From Helicobacteraceae bacterium (GTDB taxonomy: Bacteria > Campylobacterota > Campylobacteria > Campylobacterales > Sulfurimonadaceae): a stretch of DNA of 64,000 nucleotides. Of this stretch, positions 1 through 8,846 are shown piece by piece. The notes below the pieces were generated by a model. That model did no database searches and was not told the DNA's origin. It saw nothing but the letters and a program-made list of their open reading frames with translations. The DNA lies in NCBI GenBank assembly GCA_947498025.1, contig CANMJR010000011.1:1-64000 (forward strand). Direction: 5' to 3'. How positions within the stretch are numbered: position 1 is the first letter of the stretch; each line of letters begins with the position of its first letter. The position numbers were made by a program, and so were the translations under genes.

Positions 1-552
1 TTCATTCAGAAAATCTAATATTTTAATATTGGCACCATAGTTTACTTTTATAGTATCTAGGTAGCTGTCTAAAATAGGATAGTTCTTTTGTACCCAAAAA
101 GCATTGTTTATCTCAAAATTGTAGTAGTCATCGCTGTAGTTTAAATGCAAATCTAAAGCATTAAAAGTATTATGCAGCTTGCTGTCATTTGCAAGATCAA
201 AATTAAATACTGAAGCCATCTCAGTTTTAGTAACACCGTTTGCTCCTGCATAAGCTATTGCCAAAGCTTCAGAAATACTATAAGGAGAAAAGAATATATT
301 AGAACTATCACTCTCATAAAGTTTTTTGAACATCTTAAAAGCAAAGTTATTATTGTTATCTGCCAGAGCTAACAGTTCATTTTCACTGCTACTAGTGGGC
401 GCTAAGTTTCTTACTAAACCTGATTCTAATGTTGTTACACTAGTTTCTATTGATGTTTGATTATCCCCCGCAGCAGTAGATTCATTACATCCTGCCAAAA
501 GTAATAATATTGTAGATAGTAATACGTGAAATAATATTTTATGGCTACCCAT
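1..552 (-). CDS. Serpin-family protease inhibitor, lipoprotein (3' part cut by window edge)
   Basis: Reading from the ATG at 552 leftwards gives 184 residues that run off the window edge. The N-terminus is a lipoprotein signal: a hydrophobic stretch ending in LLLLAGC, so the Cys would be lipidated and the protein anchored to a membrane. From about residue 80 the sequence follows the serpin N-terminal fold: NNNFAFKMFKKLYES, then NIFFSPYSISEALAIAYAGA, then an NAFWVQKNYPILDSYLD segment. Serpins are suicide inhibitors of serine or cysteine proteases. The reactive-centre loop lies near the C-terminus and is outside the window, so inhibitory activity cannot be judged. Serpins are patchy in bacteria and I do not know them as core genes of Campylobacterota. 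The family assignment is strong; the role is inferred. Confidence 0.85.
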   Translation of the reverse strand, partial: MGSHKILFHVLLSTILLLLAGCNESTAAGDNQTSIETSVTTLESGLVRNLAPTSSSENELLALADNNNNFAFKMFKKLYESDSSNIFFSPYSISEALAIAYAGANGVTKTEMASVFNFDLANDSKLHNTFNALDLHLNYSDDYYNFEINNAFWVQKNYPILDSYLDTIKVNYGANIKILDFLNE

Positions 553-818
553 TCTGACTCCTTTCTTTTACTAATTATATAGATATGTCAAACGAACTCT
601 AAATCATAAATATGCTAAGTTCAACTAAATAGAACAATATCTATTTGAAACATTAAGTTTGGATAAATTGTATCATCTACAAGTCACATATATGGTCACA
701 AATACAACAACTTAACTTTTACACATAAAGTCAAGTAAATCTTCCAAATGTTAGATTTGTGACGCAAACTGTGACGCCGGCTCATTAATATTCCCTTTAA
801 ATCTTAAAGGACAATATA

Positions 819-1568
819 ATGATAAACATCAACAAAAATAGCTCTTTGATTGAGCTAGAAAAACTCATCATACAATCGGTGGCGAAGCAGCCTAACAACA
901 CAATAGATTCTGGATATTATAATCCGGTTTCGTTATTTCAAAAAAGGTATTTTTTAGAAAAAACGATTGAAGAAACCTTAGCATTTAACAACAAACTAGT
1001 ATGGGATTACACCATAAAAGAAGTTAAGTTAGTAAGTACCGCAGAAGAGCTAATCAAAGTGTATCAACTGAGAAGCGAGATATATGGATCTCTAAACTAC
1101 GGAAATGAATTTCCAGATTATATAGAATCGTTAAACTTTGATTCATATGATCATAATGCTGCAATCATATACAATCTCGTCAACAATGAGATTACCGGTA
1201 CATGTCGATTAATCTTTGATTCAAAGAAAAAACTTCCAATTGAAGACAAGTATTCACTTGATCATATACGAGATAAGTTTGGCTCCATCGGTGAAGTATC
1301 AAGATTGATGATTAAGCATAAAGGTGATGGACTTAATTTAGAGTTTAAATATCTAACTAAAGGGATTTATCTACTTCTAACCAATAATCCGATTAATGCT
1401 TCCGTATCGGTAATCAGAAAGGACCATTTTAAACTATATGGTAGATTTGGCGGATTTGAAGTTGAAAAAGAGTTCAGCGAATATGGAACCCTAAAAGCAC
1501 CTTTTGTAATAACCTCATGGGATCCTAAACAGATTTCTAGTTTTTTTGAAAAAATATTTTTGAAATAA
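819..1568 (+). CDS. LuxI/FeeM-like GNAT-fold N-acyltransferase
   Basis: The 249-residue protein starts at an ATG preceded by AAAGGA. Residues about 80-160 resemble the autoinducer-synthase/N-acyl amino acid synthase fold: a YQLRSEIYGS helix, a FDSYDHNAAIIY strand, then GTCRLIFDSKKKLPIE, which matches the G-x-x-R-L-(I/L) signature shared by LuxI, FeeM and the PEP-CTERM-associated acyltransferases. These enzymes move an acyl group from acyl-ACP or acyl-CoA to an amino-group acceptor. The acceptor cannot be read from sequence. No luxR-like or exosortase gene is adjacent, so a signalling role is only one option. Two direct TGTGACGC words lie about 45-60 bases upstream and could be a regulator site. 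It sits in an accessory stretch between a serpin gene and an insertion-sequence remnant. Confidence 0.65.
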   Translation: MININKNSSLIELEKLIIQSVAKQPNNTIDSGYYNPVSLFQKRYFLEKTIEETLAFNNKLVWDYTIKEVKLVSTAEELIKVYQLRSEIYGSLNYGNEFPDYIESLNFDSYDHNAAIIYNLVNNEITGTCRLIFDSKKKLPIEDKYSLDHIRDKFGSIGEVSRLMIKHKGDGLNLEFKYLTKGIYLLLTNNPINASVSVIRKDHFKLYGRFGGFEVEKEFSEYGTLKAPFVITSWDPKQISSFFEKIFLK

Positions 1569-1688
1569 AAAGTTTATTAAAGAGATTGATACTATTAACA
1601 AATATAATGGCCTGAATATTTAAGACAGAACTTCAGCGAAGTTAATTTCTAAAATCGTTAAAATATTACGGAATTAATGGAGGTGAGT

Positions 1689-1905
1689 ATGAGTCGAAAA
1701 AAAGGTCAAACTTACAGTGCAGAGCAAAAAACAAAAATAGTGCTGGAGTTACTAAAAGAAGAAGGAACAAAATTGCACAAATAGCAAGCAAATATAAAAT
1801 CACTTCCCAGTCCATAGCAAAGTGGAAGAAGCAATTTTTGGAAAATGCTTCACTTGCATTTGAACCAGCTAAAGCGGTGCAAGAGTTTAAAGACGAATGT
1901 AAATT
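1689..1905 (+). pseudogene. IS3/IS911-family transposase OrfA fragment, frameshifted
   Basis: From the ATG at 1689 the frame reads MSRKKGQTYSAEQKTKIVLE, the usual start of an IS3-group OrfA helix-turn-helix protein, and hits a stop after about 32 codons. Losing one A in the AAAA run near 1770 explains this: in the next frame the text continues IAQIASKYKITSQSIAKWKK and then an EFKDE-like end. The match stops near 1905; the residues usually following, and all of OrfB, are absent. No terminal inverted repeats were recognised. This is a dead remnant. The stretch 1569-2253 otherwise holds no gene I can support. Confidence 0.8.
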
Positions 1906-1954
1906 CGTAACACATAAGTCTTATGATTTACAACTTTTAGAGTGGTGCGTAACT

Positions 1955-1982
1955 TTGTTAAATCATCTTTATCGAGTATAAT
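1955..1982 (+). promoter_or_regulatory. Candidate sigma-70 promoter
   Basis: TTGTTA (1955-1960), a 16-base spacer and a perfect TATAAT (1977-1982) lie just past the transposase remnant and about 270 bases before the small gene at 2254. It may drive that gene with a long leader, or it may be a chance match in AT-rich DNA. Confidence 0.35.
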
Positions 1983-2253
1983 TCGATTACTAATGTTTTT
2001 TTAGTATCTTATGAAAATAATTTAGTTTATAATCACAAGATTTAATTAAGTCTGAAACAAAAACTTCCATTTTTAGAATCCTTTAAATGATTTTTGTGCC
2101 ACATAAAAAATTTTAAAAGTGCCTAAATAACGAAGTTTTACACAGTCATTTTTCAATAGAATTTACATTATGTTAACCAATATTAGACTTATTCAATATA
2201 TTTAATGAATTTTGCTATATGGTTTCGGTCATCAAAATTATAAAGGAAAAATA

Positions 2254-2466
2254 ATGCTTAGTAGAAAAAAGAAGTTGATAGAAGATATACAGAACCTTCT
2301 TAATACATACAGCGGTGTGAACCCAACCTTCATAAATCCAGATTTATTGGATTTTATAGATGATGAGACATTAATAAGCATCATTGACTCTCTCTTAGTT
2401 CAAAAAGAAGAAGCGAAAGAATCTGATATGCAGTGGCTAGAAAAGTTTAAAAAACAAGAAAACTAA
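2254..2466 (+). CDS. Hypothetical protein, 70 residues
   Basis: I do not recognise this small charged protein. The ATG at 2254 is chosen because AAAGGA lies just upstream; an in-frame start 14 codons earlier has no ribosome site. The sequence is mainly helical in character, with a lysine-rich N-terminus (MLSRKKKLIEDIQNLL), an acidic middle (FIDDETLISIIDSLL) and a charged C-terminus, with no signal peptide or cysteines. Its codon use and good ribosome site suggest it is real. It precedes a response regulator gene by 125 bases and could share its transcript. Confidence 0.5.
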   Translation: MLSRKKKLIEDIQNLLNTYSGVNPTFINPDLLDFIDDETLISIIDSLLVQKEEAKESDMQWLEKFKKQEN

Positions 2467-2591
2467 ATGTGTAAATTTAACTCAATAAAAATACAAAATC
2501 AGATGTTTTCTAATGTTATGTTTATTAATGTTACCATTGTTACCGAAAAATATGTACAATGTCGGAAGCAATTAAATTCAAGGATAAAAGA

Positions 2592-3137
2592 ATGCAAAAT
2601 GTAGATTTAGTACAGTTAACAAGTCAAACTAAAAAGTTGACGGCAATGATAGTTGAGGATGAAAAAGTTACAAATGAGTTGTTGAGTTCAACTTTTAAAA
2701 ACTTTTTTTCAAAAGTTTACTCTTGTTTCAATGGAGAAGAAGCCCTAGCAACTTACAATAAAATTCAACCTGATGTTGTTTTTGTTGATGTTATTATGGC
2801 TGGAATGGATGGTATTGATTTATCTCGTAAAATTCGCGAAATTAATCCTACTCAAATTATTATAGTTATCTCTGCTAGTAATGATATTGAAAAAATTTCT
2901 GAATCTATTGAAGTGGGAGTAAACAGCTTTATTCAAAAACCGATAGATACTAAAAAAATCATTGAATTACTTATCAGCGTTATTGCTATGGTAACTAAAA
3001 AGAAAAAAATCGAAACAAAAACTTTTTCTATATCCCTTCCGTTAGATGTGTATGAAATAGTGAATGATAGCGCTAAGGCTGAGAGTATTTCAAAAAATGC
3101 AATCATCATTAGAGCTCTTCGTAATTTTTTCGACTAA
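2592..3137 (+). CDS. Response regulator with C-terminal ribbon-helix-helix domain
   Basis: The 181-residue protein has a receiver domain at about residues 17-135, with acidic pocket E22/D23/E24, phosphoacceptor D66 in VVFVDVIMAGMDG, S94/S96 in VISAS and the conserved K116 in QKPID. After a lysine-rich linker, residues 143-180 read TFSISLP followed by two helices (LDVYEIVNDSAKAE and SISKNAIIIRALRNFF). This is the strand-helix-helix pattern of Arc/CopG-type DNA-binding domains, which act as dimers. Most response regulators use OmpR, NarL, NtrC or LytTR outputs, so this architecture is unusual. The start at 2592 is preferred over 2559 because AGGA lies 7 bases upstream. No histidine kinase gene is nearby, so the partner is unknown. 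Confidence 0.8.
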   Translation: MQNVDLVQLTSQTKKLTAMIVEDEKVTNELLSSTFKNFFSKVYSCFNGEEALATYNKIQPDVVFVDVIMAGMDGIDLSRKIREINPTQIIIVISASNDIEKISESIEVGVNSFIQKPIDTKKIIELLISVIAMVTKKKKIETKTFSISLPLDVYEIVNDSAKAESISKNAIIIRALRNFFD

Positions 3138-3249
3138 AAAAAAAGAATAAAATTTCCTGAGTTTAATAAATTATTAAGAAATAAATCTATATAATTTCAG
3201 CTCAGGAAAACAAAAAGAAGAATCTTTCTTCAAATTTAGTACTGAAAGT

Positions 3250-3324
3250 GGCCCCATCGTCTAGCGGTCAGGATCCATGGTTTTCATCCATGTTACAGGA
3301 GTTCAATTCTCCTTGGGGTCACCA
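3250..3324 (+). tRNA. tRNA-Glu (anticodon TTC)
   Basis: The 75-base cloverleaf has acceptor arms GGCCCCA and TGGGGTC, an anticodon stem CATGG/CCATG around the loop TTTTCAT (anticodon TTC, reading GAA/GAG), a T-arm AGGAG-TTCAATT-CTCCT, discriminator A and an encoded CCA. It lies 85 bases upstream of gltX on the same strand. Confidence 0.95.
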
Positions 3325-3409
3325 CTTACTCTTCAAAAAATAAAATCAAAAAAGAACTTTGTTAGCTAAAACTTGTTAAAATTCCACAAAATAATATTTA
3401 GGATTTTTA

Positions 3410-4708
3410 ATGTTAAGATTTGCACCTAGCCCAACTGGTGATATGCACATAGGAAACCTCCGCGTTGCCCTATTCAACTATATCGTTTCAAAACAAAGAA
3501 ATGAAGATTTGCTTGTTAGAATTGAAGATACGGACAAAGAGAGAAATATAGAAGGTAAAGATCAAGAGATACTCGATATTTTAAACCTTTTTGGCATAGA
3601 GTACTCTCAAGTTATTTATCAAAGCCAAAATTTACGATTCCACTCGGCTATGGCACTCCAACTATTGCATGATAAAAAAGCATTTAGCTGTTTTTGTTCT
3701 TCTGAATGGCTTGAAAAAAAGCGTGAAGAAGCAAAAGAGAATAAAATAGCGTATAGATATGATGACGCATGTGCTTCTTTGCCGGATGAACTTGTTATTG
3801 ATAACATGAATCCTTTTACAATTAGAATTAAAAAACCTGAAGAAGCTATAGTTATTAAAGACCATATCAAGGGTACTGTCACTTTTGAGCCCAATGAGGT
3901 TGACAGTTTTATTATTATGAGACAAGACAAGACACCTATGTATAATTTTGCCTGCGCGGTAGATGATATGATTGGGGATGTCTCTTTGGTTATTCGCGGT
4001 GAAGACCACATGAGCAATACTCCAAAACAGGACTTCATTAGAACATCTCTAGGCTACAACAAAAAAATAGAATATGCGCACCTGCCTATTATTTTGAATG
4101 ATGATGGCAAAAAAATGAGCAAAAGAGATGATGCTTCAAGCGTTAAATGGTTACTAGAAGAGGGATTTTTACCATCAGCTATAGCCAACTATTTAATATT
4201 AATTGGAAATAAACCCCCTAAAGAAATTTTTGACATGAAAGAAGCTATTGAGTGGTTTAGTTTAGACAATATATCAAAGTCCCCTGCTCGCTTTGACATG
4301 GATAAACTGAAATTTATAAATCGTGAACATTTGAAAAGATTAGATACTAAAGAGCTCTCAAGATATGTTGGTTTTGCAGATGAAGAAATTGGCGAACTTG
4401 CAAGAGTTTACCTCGAAGAGGCTGGAACAACAAAAGAGTTGAAAGCAAAAATTGGCGCTATTTTTGCACCAAAAATAATTCCTGATGAGTTTAAAGAAGA
4501 AGCAAAGATTATGACTGAAACCATTAAAAATGCACCCTACTTTGATGAATATGAAGATTTTAAAAATTATATTATGAAAGAGTCAAATCTCAAGGGAAAA
4601 CACTTCTTTAAACCGCTTCGTCTCCTGTTAACAGGGGCTGAACATGGTCCGGATGTTGCTGAAGTATATAAATATTTAAAAAATTACATAGGTGAGATTG
4701 TAAAATGA
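3410..4708 (+). CDS. gltX: Glutamyl-tRNA synthetase, GluRS2-type
   Basis: A class I aminoacyl-tRNA synthetase of 432 residues with the opening [11 protein letters not shown] (HIGH-type motif, residues 13-16) and a [14 protein letters not shown] motif at about 233-239. It charges tRNA with glutamate in the cytoplasm. Campylobacterota often carry two GltX proteins, one specialised to misacylate tRNA-Gln, which GatCAB then amidates. The following order yggT-slt matches the order I recall around the shorter H. pylori enzyme (GluRS2, tRNA-Gln type), so this copy may be that paralogue. That assignment rests on synteny and length, not on seen specificity residues. Its stop overlaps the yggT start by 4 bases. 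Confidence 0.92.
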   Translation: MLRFAPSPTGDMHIGNLRVALFNYIVSKQRNEDLLVRIEDTDKERNIEGKDQEILDILNLFGIEYSQVIYQSQNLRFHSAMALQLLHDKKAFSCFCSSEWLEKKREEAKENKIAYRYDDACASLPDELVIDNMNPFTIRIKKPEEAIVIKDHIKGTVTFEPNEVDSFIIMRQDKTPMYNFACAVDDMIGDVSLVIRGEDHMSNTPKQDFIRTSLGYNKKIEYAHLPIILNDDGKKMSKRDDASSVKWLLEEGFLPSAIANYLILIGNKPPKEIFDMKEAIEWFSLDNISKSPARFDMDKLKFINREHLKRLDTKELSRYVGFADEEIGELARVYLEEAGTTKELKAKIGAIFAPKIIPDEFKEEAKIMTETIKNAPYFDEYEDFKNYIMKESNLKGKHFFKPLRLLLTGAEHGPDVAEVYKYLKNYIGEIVK

Positions 4709-4992
4709 GCGTAATGATAGATATTGTTCAAGGATTAGGTAGTATTTTTCTAACTTTAGTAAATGTTTATATTTGGGTTATAATTATTAGCTCACTCCTG
4801 AGCTTTGTAAACCCTGATCCGTACAATCCAATTGTACAATTTTTACATAGAGTAACTCAACCAGCCTACTCTTTAGTGAGAAGATATGTAAAAACAAACA
4901 TTAATGGCATTGATTTGGCACCGCTTGTTATCGTTATATCTCTTGAAGTTTTAATAGTTCTATTCACTGCACTTCTGCGCTCTTTAAATTAG
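4705..4992 (+). CDS. YggT family membrane protein
   Basis: A 95-residue integral membrane protein with two hydrophobic segments (about residues 8-30 and 70-92) around the family loop [21 protein letters not shown] and the LVRRYV segment. YggT proteins are small inner-membrane proteins; roles in osmotic balance or cell division have been proposed elsewhere, but the biochemical function is unknown. It overlaps the gltX stop by 4 bases and is followed 5 bases later by slt, so the three are very likely one operon. Confidence 0.85.
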   Translation: MSVMIDIVQGLGSIFLTLVNVYIWVIIISSLLSFVNPDPYNPIVQFLHRVTQPAYSLVRRYVKTNINGIDLAPLVIVISLEVLIVLFTALLRSLN

Positions 4993-4997
4993 TAAAT

Positions 4998-6629
4998 ATG
5001 TTCAGAATTACTGTTATTTTATCACTTATTTTAGCATGTGCACATGCTGAAATAACACTGCAAGATATAAATTCCAAACCCTCCGGCAGAATGAAAAACT
5101 TTATGATATGGCAGTTTCTAAAACAAGAAATTACGCCAAAAGAGGCAGATAAAGCCTATGCTCAAGTGACTGGAAAAAGTAATTATCTTTTAAACATGTA
5201 TCTTAAAATATCAATCACGCCGGAGATAAAGAGAACTATAGATTGTCAGAATAACAAAGATTTACTTTCTATCAAAGAAAAAGAGTGTTTAGAACTTGCT
5301 CTAAGCCCTTATAAAACACTTGCCATGACCAATAAGCAAAGAGAAGAACTATCAAAAAGATTAGATTCAGACTTTTTTAAAAAGTTATTAAAAATACAGA
5401 GTGAGCCCTATTCCCTAGAGGCGTATAAATCGTATGATCCAAACACAATTTTAACTATGTTTGTGAGTACAACACAAAATCATCGAAGAACCCATCTCAA
5501 TTTAGACTTAGATTCAAAATTTCTAAGTTCCTTATCTACCCCAGAAACATCACAATTAAAGCTTTCTTCATTTATAAAAATTATTATAAATGACGACAAA
5601 CTTGACAAGCTTCAAAAGTCACTATTGAGACTAAATGGGGAACACATGGATGGTGTAAATAATTTTACACTTGGATTACATCATCTCAAACTCTCCAGAA
5701 CAAGAGAGGCAATAGAACATTTTGAGTTATCAAAGCTAAAATCAAATGACCAAGCAGACAAAGATAAAGCAACTTTTTGGCTTTATCAGATTACAAAAGA
5801 TAAAAAATACCTCACACAGTTAGTTTCCAGCATGAGTATAAACATGTATTCTCTTTATGCGGCGGACATATTAAAGAAAAATTTTACAAACTATTTCACT
5901 TCCGTTAAGTTTACCCAAAGCGAAAATAAAAAGAATATAGAAAATCCATTTGATTGGTCTGATATATTAAGTGAAATGAAAGCAGCACCAAAAGATAAAC
6001 TTTTTGACCTTGCTTTGAAATACAACCAAAAAAATATGATTACAGTTCAATCGTATATACTTGAAAAAGCTTATGAATCTAAAAAGCATAACTTTTTGAT
6101 GCCGTACGATGAGTATTTAACCGAAATCTCTACGGATGAGAAGGCATTGGTTTACGCTATTATGAGACAGGAGAGTGCATTGATTCCAGCTGCTTTATCC
6201 AACTCTTTTGCTCTTGGATTAATGCAGATAATGCCTTTTGTGACGGACGATTTAAGTAAAACAATAAAAAATCCAATTACTTCTTATAATGACATGTTTA
6301 TTCCACAATACAATATTAGATATGCTTTAAAACACTTAGATTGGATGAAAAAGTCTCTGTACCACCCTCTATTTACCGCTTATGCTTACAATGGCGGCAT
6401 GGGGTTTTTGCAAAAACATCTTCAAACAGGTGCTTTTAGCAAGGGCAAATATGAACCATTTCTAAGTATGGAGATGATGTCGAACAGTGAAAGCAGAGAG
6501 TATGGCAAAAAAGTTTTGGCAAATTATGTAATGTACAAAAAAATTCTTGGCGAAGAGGTTTCTATTGTTAATCTTTTTGATACATTAACGCAACCGATGA
6601 AGACCGACCGCTTTCGAGCACAAGGCTGA
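4998..6629 (+). CDS. slt: Soluble lytic murein transglycosylase
   Basis: A 543-residue periplasmic enzyme with a signal peptide (ILSLILACAHA, cleavage after about residue 17), a long helical superhelix region and a C-terminal Slt70/goose-lysozyme-type catalytic domain. The catalytic Glu lies at about residue 392 in IMRQESAL, followed by the family motif FALGLMQIMP and the YNGG motif near residue 474. It cleaves peptidoglycan between MurNAc and GlcNAc, forming 1,6-anhydro-MurNAc. It is the third gene of the gltX-yggT-slt operon. Its 3' end overlaps the convergent lipoprotein gene by 62 bases. Confidence 0.92.
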   Translation: MFRITVILSLILACAHAEITLQDINSKPSGRMKNFMIWQFLKQEITPKEADKAYAQVTGKSNYLLNMYLKISITPEIKRTIDCQNNKDLLSIKEKECLELALSPYKTLAMTNKQREELSKRLDSDFFKKLLKIQSEPYSLEAYKSYDPNTILTMFVSTTQNHRRTHLNLDLDSKFLSSLSTPETSQLKLSSFIKIIINDDKLDKLQKSLLRLNGEHMDGVNNFTLGLHHLKLSRTREAIEHFELSKLKSNDQADKDKATFWLYQITKDKKYLTQLVSSMSINMYSLYAADILKKNFTNYFTSVKFTQSENKKNIENPFDWSDILSEMKAAPKDKLFDLALKYNQKNMITVQSYILEKAYESKKHNFLMPYDEYLTEISTDEKALVYAIMRQESALIPAALSNSFALGLMQIMPFVTDDLSKTIKNPITSYNDMFIPQYNIRYALKHLDWMKKSLYHPLFTAYAYNGGMGFLQKHLQTGAFSKGKYEPFLSMEMMSNSESREYGKKVLANYVMYKKILGEEVSIVNLFDTLTQPMKTDRFRAQG

Positions 6630-7032
6630 GTTGTTTATTCGTTTGAGAATCTTTTTCAAACGAAACAAGATAGTAATTGTTCCATTCATTTTCTGTTAAA
6701 GCCAGATGCGAAAATTCGTTAACATGTGAGAGTTCTTCCACCTTGAGAGGTAATTTACCATTGAGCTTAAGAATAAAATTTTCTTTGTTGTTTTTTAGAT
6801 ATACCGAGATATAAAATAACTCATATTTGTCGGCTATATCAGGATAGATTGCATTCAAATATATCACAGAGAAAACTCCATCAACCCCTTCTTCCGACAC
6901 TATCTTAGAGCTTTGCAAGTTTGATACAGCCAGCTCTTGCTCTTGGCTCATTTTAAATCTGCTAAAAGCTGTTTTGTCTGCACATGCACTAAAAAGAAGC
7001 ATAAAAGCGAGCGATGTAAAAAGAAATTTCAT
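6568..7032 (-). CDS. Small lipoprotein of unknown function
   Basis: This 154-residue protein begins MKFLFTSLAFMLLFSAC, a lipoprotein signal with lipobox LFSAC, so it should be lipid-anchored. The mature part looks mostly beta-stranded (VFSVIYLNAIYPDIADKYELFYISVYL). I recognise no named domain. Its last 62 bases overlap the 3' end of slt on the other strand. The credible signal peptide and length argue that it is real. Confidence 0.7.
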   Translation of the reverse strand: MKFLFTSLAFMLLFSACADKTAFSRFKMSQEQELAVSNLQSSKIVSEEGVDGVFSVIYLNAIYPDIADKYELFYISVYLKNNKENFILKLNGKLPLKVEELSHVNEFSHLALTENEWNNYYLVSFEKDSQTNKQLSLVLESGRSSSVALMYQKD

Positions 7033-7131
7033 CCATATCCTTGTTCATTATGCAAAGAATTATAGCTTATTAAACAACTTTTTAATGACTATTTTGTATA
7101 ATCACTTAAATTTTGAATCAGAGATATTACA

Positions 7132-7635
7132 TTGAATAAAAGATTAGCCGTCGCATTTACAGGTCCCTCAAATAGTGGTAAAACAACGCTTATTCTCAAA
7201 GTTGCAAGAAAACTTATAAATGAGTATTCTAAAAAAGTTGCCATCATTAAACATGATCCAAAAGATAAAGCTAGATTTGATGTCGCAGGGAAAGATAGTT
7301 ACAAATTTTCAGATACAGGAGCAGAAGTTATCGTCACCTCCCCTAACAGAACAACCTATTTTTCCCAAAAAAATAAAGATTTGGATGAGATGATTAGGCT
7401 TTTTGATAAATTCGATATTTTACTTGTTGAGGGACTGAAAAACTTGCCCCTCCCAAGGATAAGTGTATTTAGAAACTCAATTGATAGTGACTATTTTCCA
7501 TATATGAATGCTCTAGCGATAGATGAAAGTATTGATATTAAGAACTATGATATGCCAAATGGTGTAGATGTTTTAAATTTGAACTCTGCGGATAATGTTA
7601 TATCATGGATATTAAAAAATGCAAAGGAAGTGTAA
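7132..7635 (+). CDS. mobB: Molybdopterin-guanine dinucleotide biosynthesis protein MobB
   Basis: A 167-residue P-loop GTPase with Walker A GPSNSGKTTL at residues 11-20, followed by the MobB-type segment VAIIKHDPKDKARFDVAGKDSYKFSDTGAEVIVTS. MobB binds GTP and assists MobA in attaching GMP to molybdopterin, giving the cofactor used by formate dehydrogenase, periplasmic nitrate reductase and similar enzymes. Translation appears to start at a TTG (7132). fbp starts at the next base after the stop, so the two are co-transcribed. Confidence 0.9.
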   Translation: MNKRLAVAFTGPSNSGKTTLILKVARKLINEYSKKVAIIKHDPKDKARFDVAGKDSYKFSDTGAEVIVTSPNRTTYFSQKNKDLDEMIRLFDKFDILLVEGLKNLPLPRISVFRNSIDSDYFPYMNALAIDESIDIKNYDMPNGVDVLNLNSADNVISWILKNAKEV

Positions 7636-8481
7636 ATGAAAGATATATTAGATGCAATTCAAAGAAGTGCAATAAGAATAAAAGATGCTATTGATACAAA
7701 AGATATAGGCTATTCGCAGAAAGAAAATAGCTCCGGAGAGACACAACTTCAGCTCGATATTCAATGTGATTTAATAATCGAAGAGGAACTTTCAAAAGTA
7801 TCTTCTGTTCATACAATTGCAAGCGAAGAGAAGGAGCATGAGGTACTTATTCGTGAAAATGGAAAATATTTTATAGCATATGACCCGCTTGACGGTTCAT
7901 CACTTGTGGATGTAAATCTCAGCGTCGGCTCTATTTTTGGTATTTATGAGAAAACTTGGGGTGCTGTTAATATGGTAGCATCGTGCTATGTTGTGTATGG
8001 TCCAAGAGTTGAGATGGTTTTTGCGGAAACTAGGACAAAACTCTATCTTCTTCAAGCAGGTGAGTTCGAATTTGTAAAAGAGATTCATCTCAAAGAAAAA
8101 GGGAATCTAAATGCTCCGGGCGGAACACAACAAAATTGGAAGCCTTATCATAAAGAGCTCATAGATAGTTTTTTTGCCGAGGGTTATCGCTTAAGATACT
8201 CCGGTGGAATGGTTCCGGATTTGCATCAAATACTTCTTAAAGGTGGCGGGCTTTTTAGCTATCCAGGTACATCAGACAAACCCGATGGAAAACTTCGTAA
8301 ACTTTTTGAAGTATTTCCTTTTGCATTTATATTTAAAATTGCCGGCGGTGACGCAATTGATGCTATTAATGATGATATTATGAAACTTTCACATGACCAT
8401 ATTCACGGAACATCGCCATGTTTTTTTGGTTCAAAATATGAAATTGCAAGAGTAAAAGAAGTTTATGCAAAACACAGTTAA
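7636..8481 (+). CDS. fbp: Fructose-1,6-bisphosphatase, class I
   Basis: A 281-residue enzyme with the metal-binding and catalytic motifs of class I FBPase: [22 protein letters not shown] near residues 84-105 and a C-terminal [15 protein letters not shown] segment. It hydrolyses fructose-1,6-bisphosphate to fructose-6-phosphate in gluconeogenesis. It is shorter than the roughly 330-residue E. coli enzyme, as I recall for Campylobacterota. It sits directly after mobB and overlaps the next small gene by 17 bases. Confidence 0.93.
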   Translation: MKDILDAIQRSAIRIKDAIDTKDIGYSQKENSSGETQLQLDIQCDLIIEEELSKVSSVHTIASEEKEHEVLIRENGKYFIAYDPLDGSSLVDVNLSVGSIFGIYEKTWGAVNMVASCYVVYGPRVEMVFAETRTKLYLLQAGEFEFVKEIHLKEKGNLNAPGGTQQNWKPYHKELIDSFFAEGYRLRYSGGMVPDLHQILLKGGGLFSYPGTSDKPDGKLRKLFEVFPFAFIFKIAGGDAIDAINDDIMKLSHDHIHGTSPCFFGSKYEIARVKEVYAKHS

Positions 8482-8671
8482 TCAAGAGTTAGATAAATTT
8501 GAACTTCATCTCGATGAAATGATAATCAAAATACAAAAATGTCAAGAAGAAAAAAATGTAAAAAGTTGCAGTAGATGCGAGCAATATTTTGCTTGTGAGC
8601 TAAGAAACAACTATGTAAAGTCTGTATATAACAGCATGTCCAAAGGCGAGACAGGCGGATTCGAATTTTAA
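8465..8671 (+). CDS. Conserved small cysteine-containing protein
   Basis: The 68-residue product has three close cysteines ([10 protein letters not shown], about residues 36-45) and a fourth near residue 28, a pattern that could bind a metal. It begins inside the end of fbp with an ATG 17 bases before the fbp stop, so it is translationally coupled. I recall a similar small gene between fbp and metG in C. jejuni, which supports it as real. Function unknown. Confidence 0.65.
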   Translation: MQNTVNQELDKFELHLDEMIIKIQKCQEEKNVKSCSRCEQYFACELRNNYVKSVYNSMSKGETGGFEF

Positions 8672-8724
8672 AATTATTAGGCTCATAATTCTCGAAAAAC
8701 AAAGTTTTACTAAAGAAACATTTT

Positions 8725-8819
8725 CGCTTTGCGAAAAGCGCTTCGCTTGTTTTCGTAGCTTTAGGGGGTTGTAGGGACAATTTGTCCCTGCCACTAAAAC
8801 GGACATGTTCGTTTTAGTG
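8725..8819. repeat. Cluster of three palindromes upstream of metG
   Basis: Three inverted repeats are packed here: a GCGAA/TTCGC hairpin near 8732-8747; AGGGACAA-t-TTGTCCCT at 8773-8789; and CACTAAAACG-N8-CGTTTTAGTG at 8792-8819, whose core ACATGT is also symmetric. The last ends 27 bases before the metG start, so it would lie in or near its leader. They look like dispersed repeat elements or transcription-ending hairpins. Confidence 0.65.
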
Positions 8820-8846
8820 TATAACATCAATAAAAAGGATAAAAAA

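Noticed and set aside
3619-4038. Long antisense open frames inside gltX
   Set aside because: They lie wholly within a strongly conserved synthetase gene, have no ribosome site and no recognisable product.
6568-6629. The slt/lipoprotein overlap as a sign that one gene is false
   Set aside because: Both have clear features (catalytic domain; lipobox signal), so a true convergent overlap is more likely.
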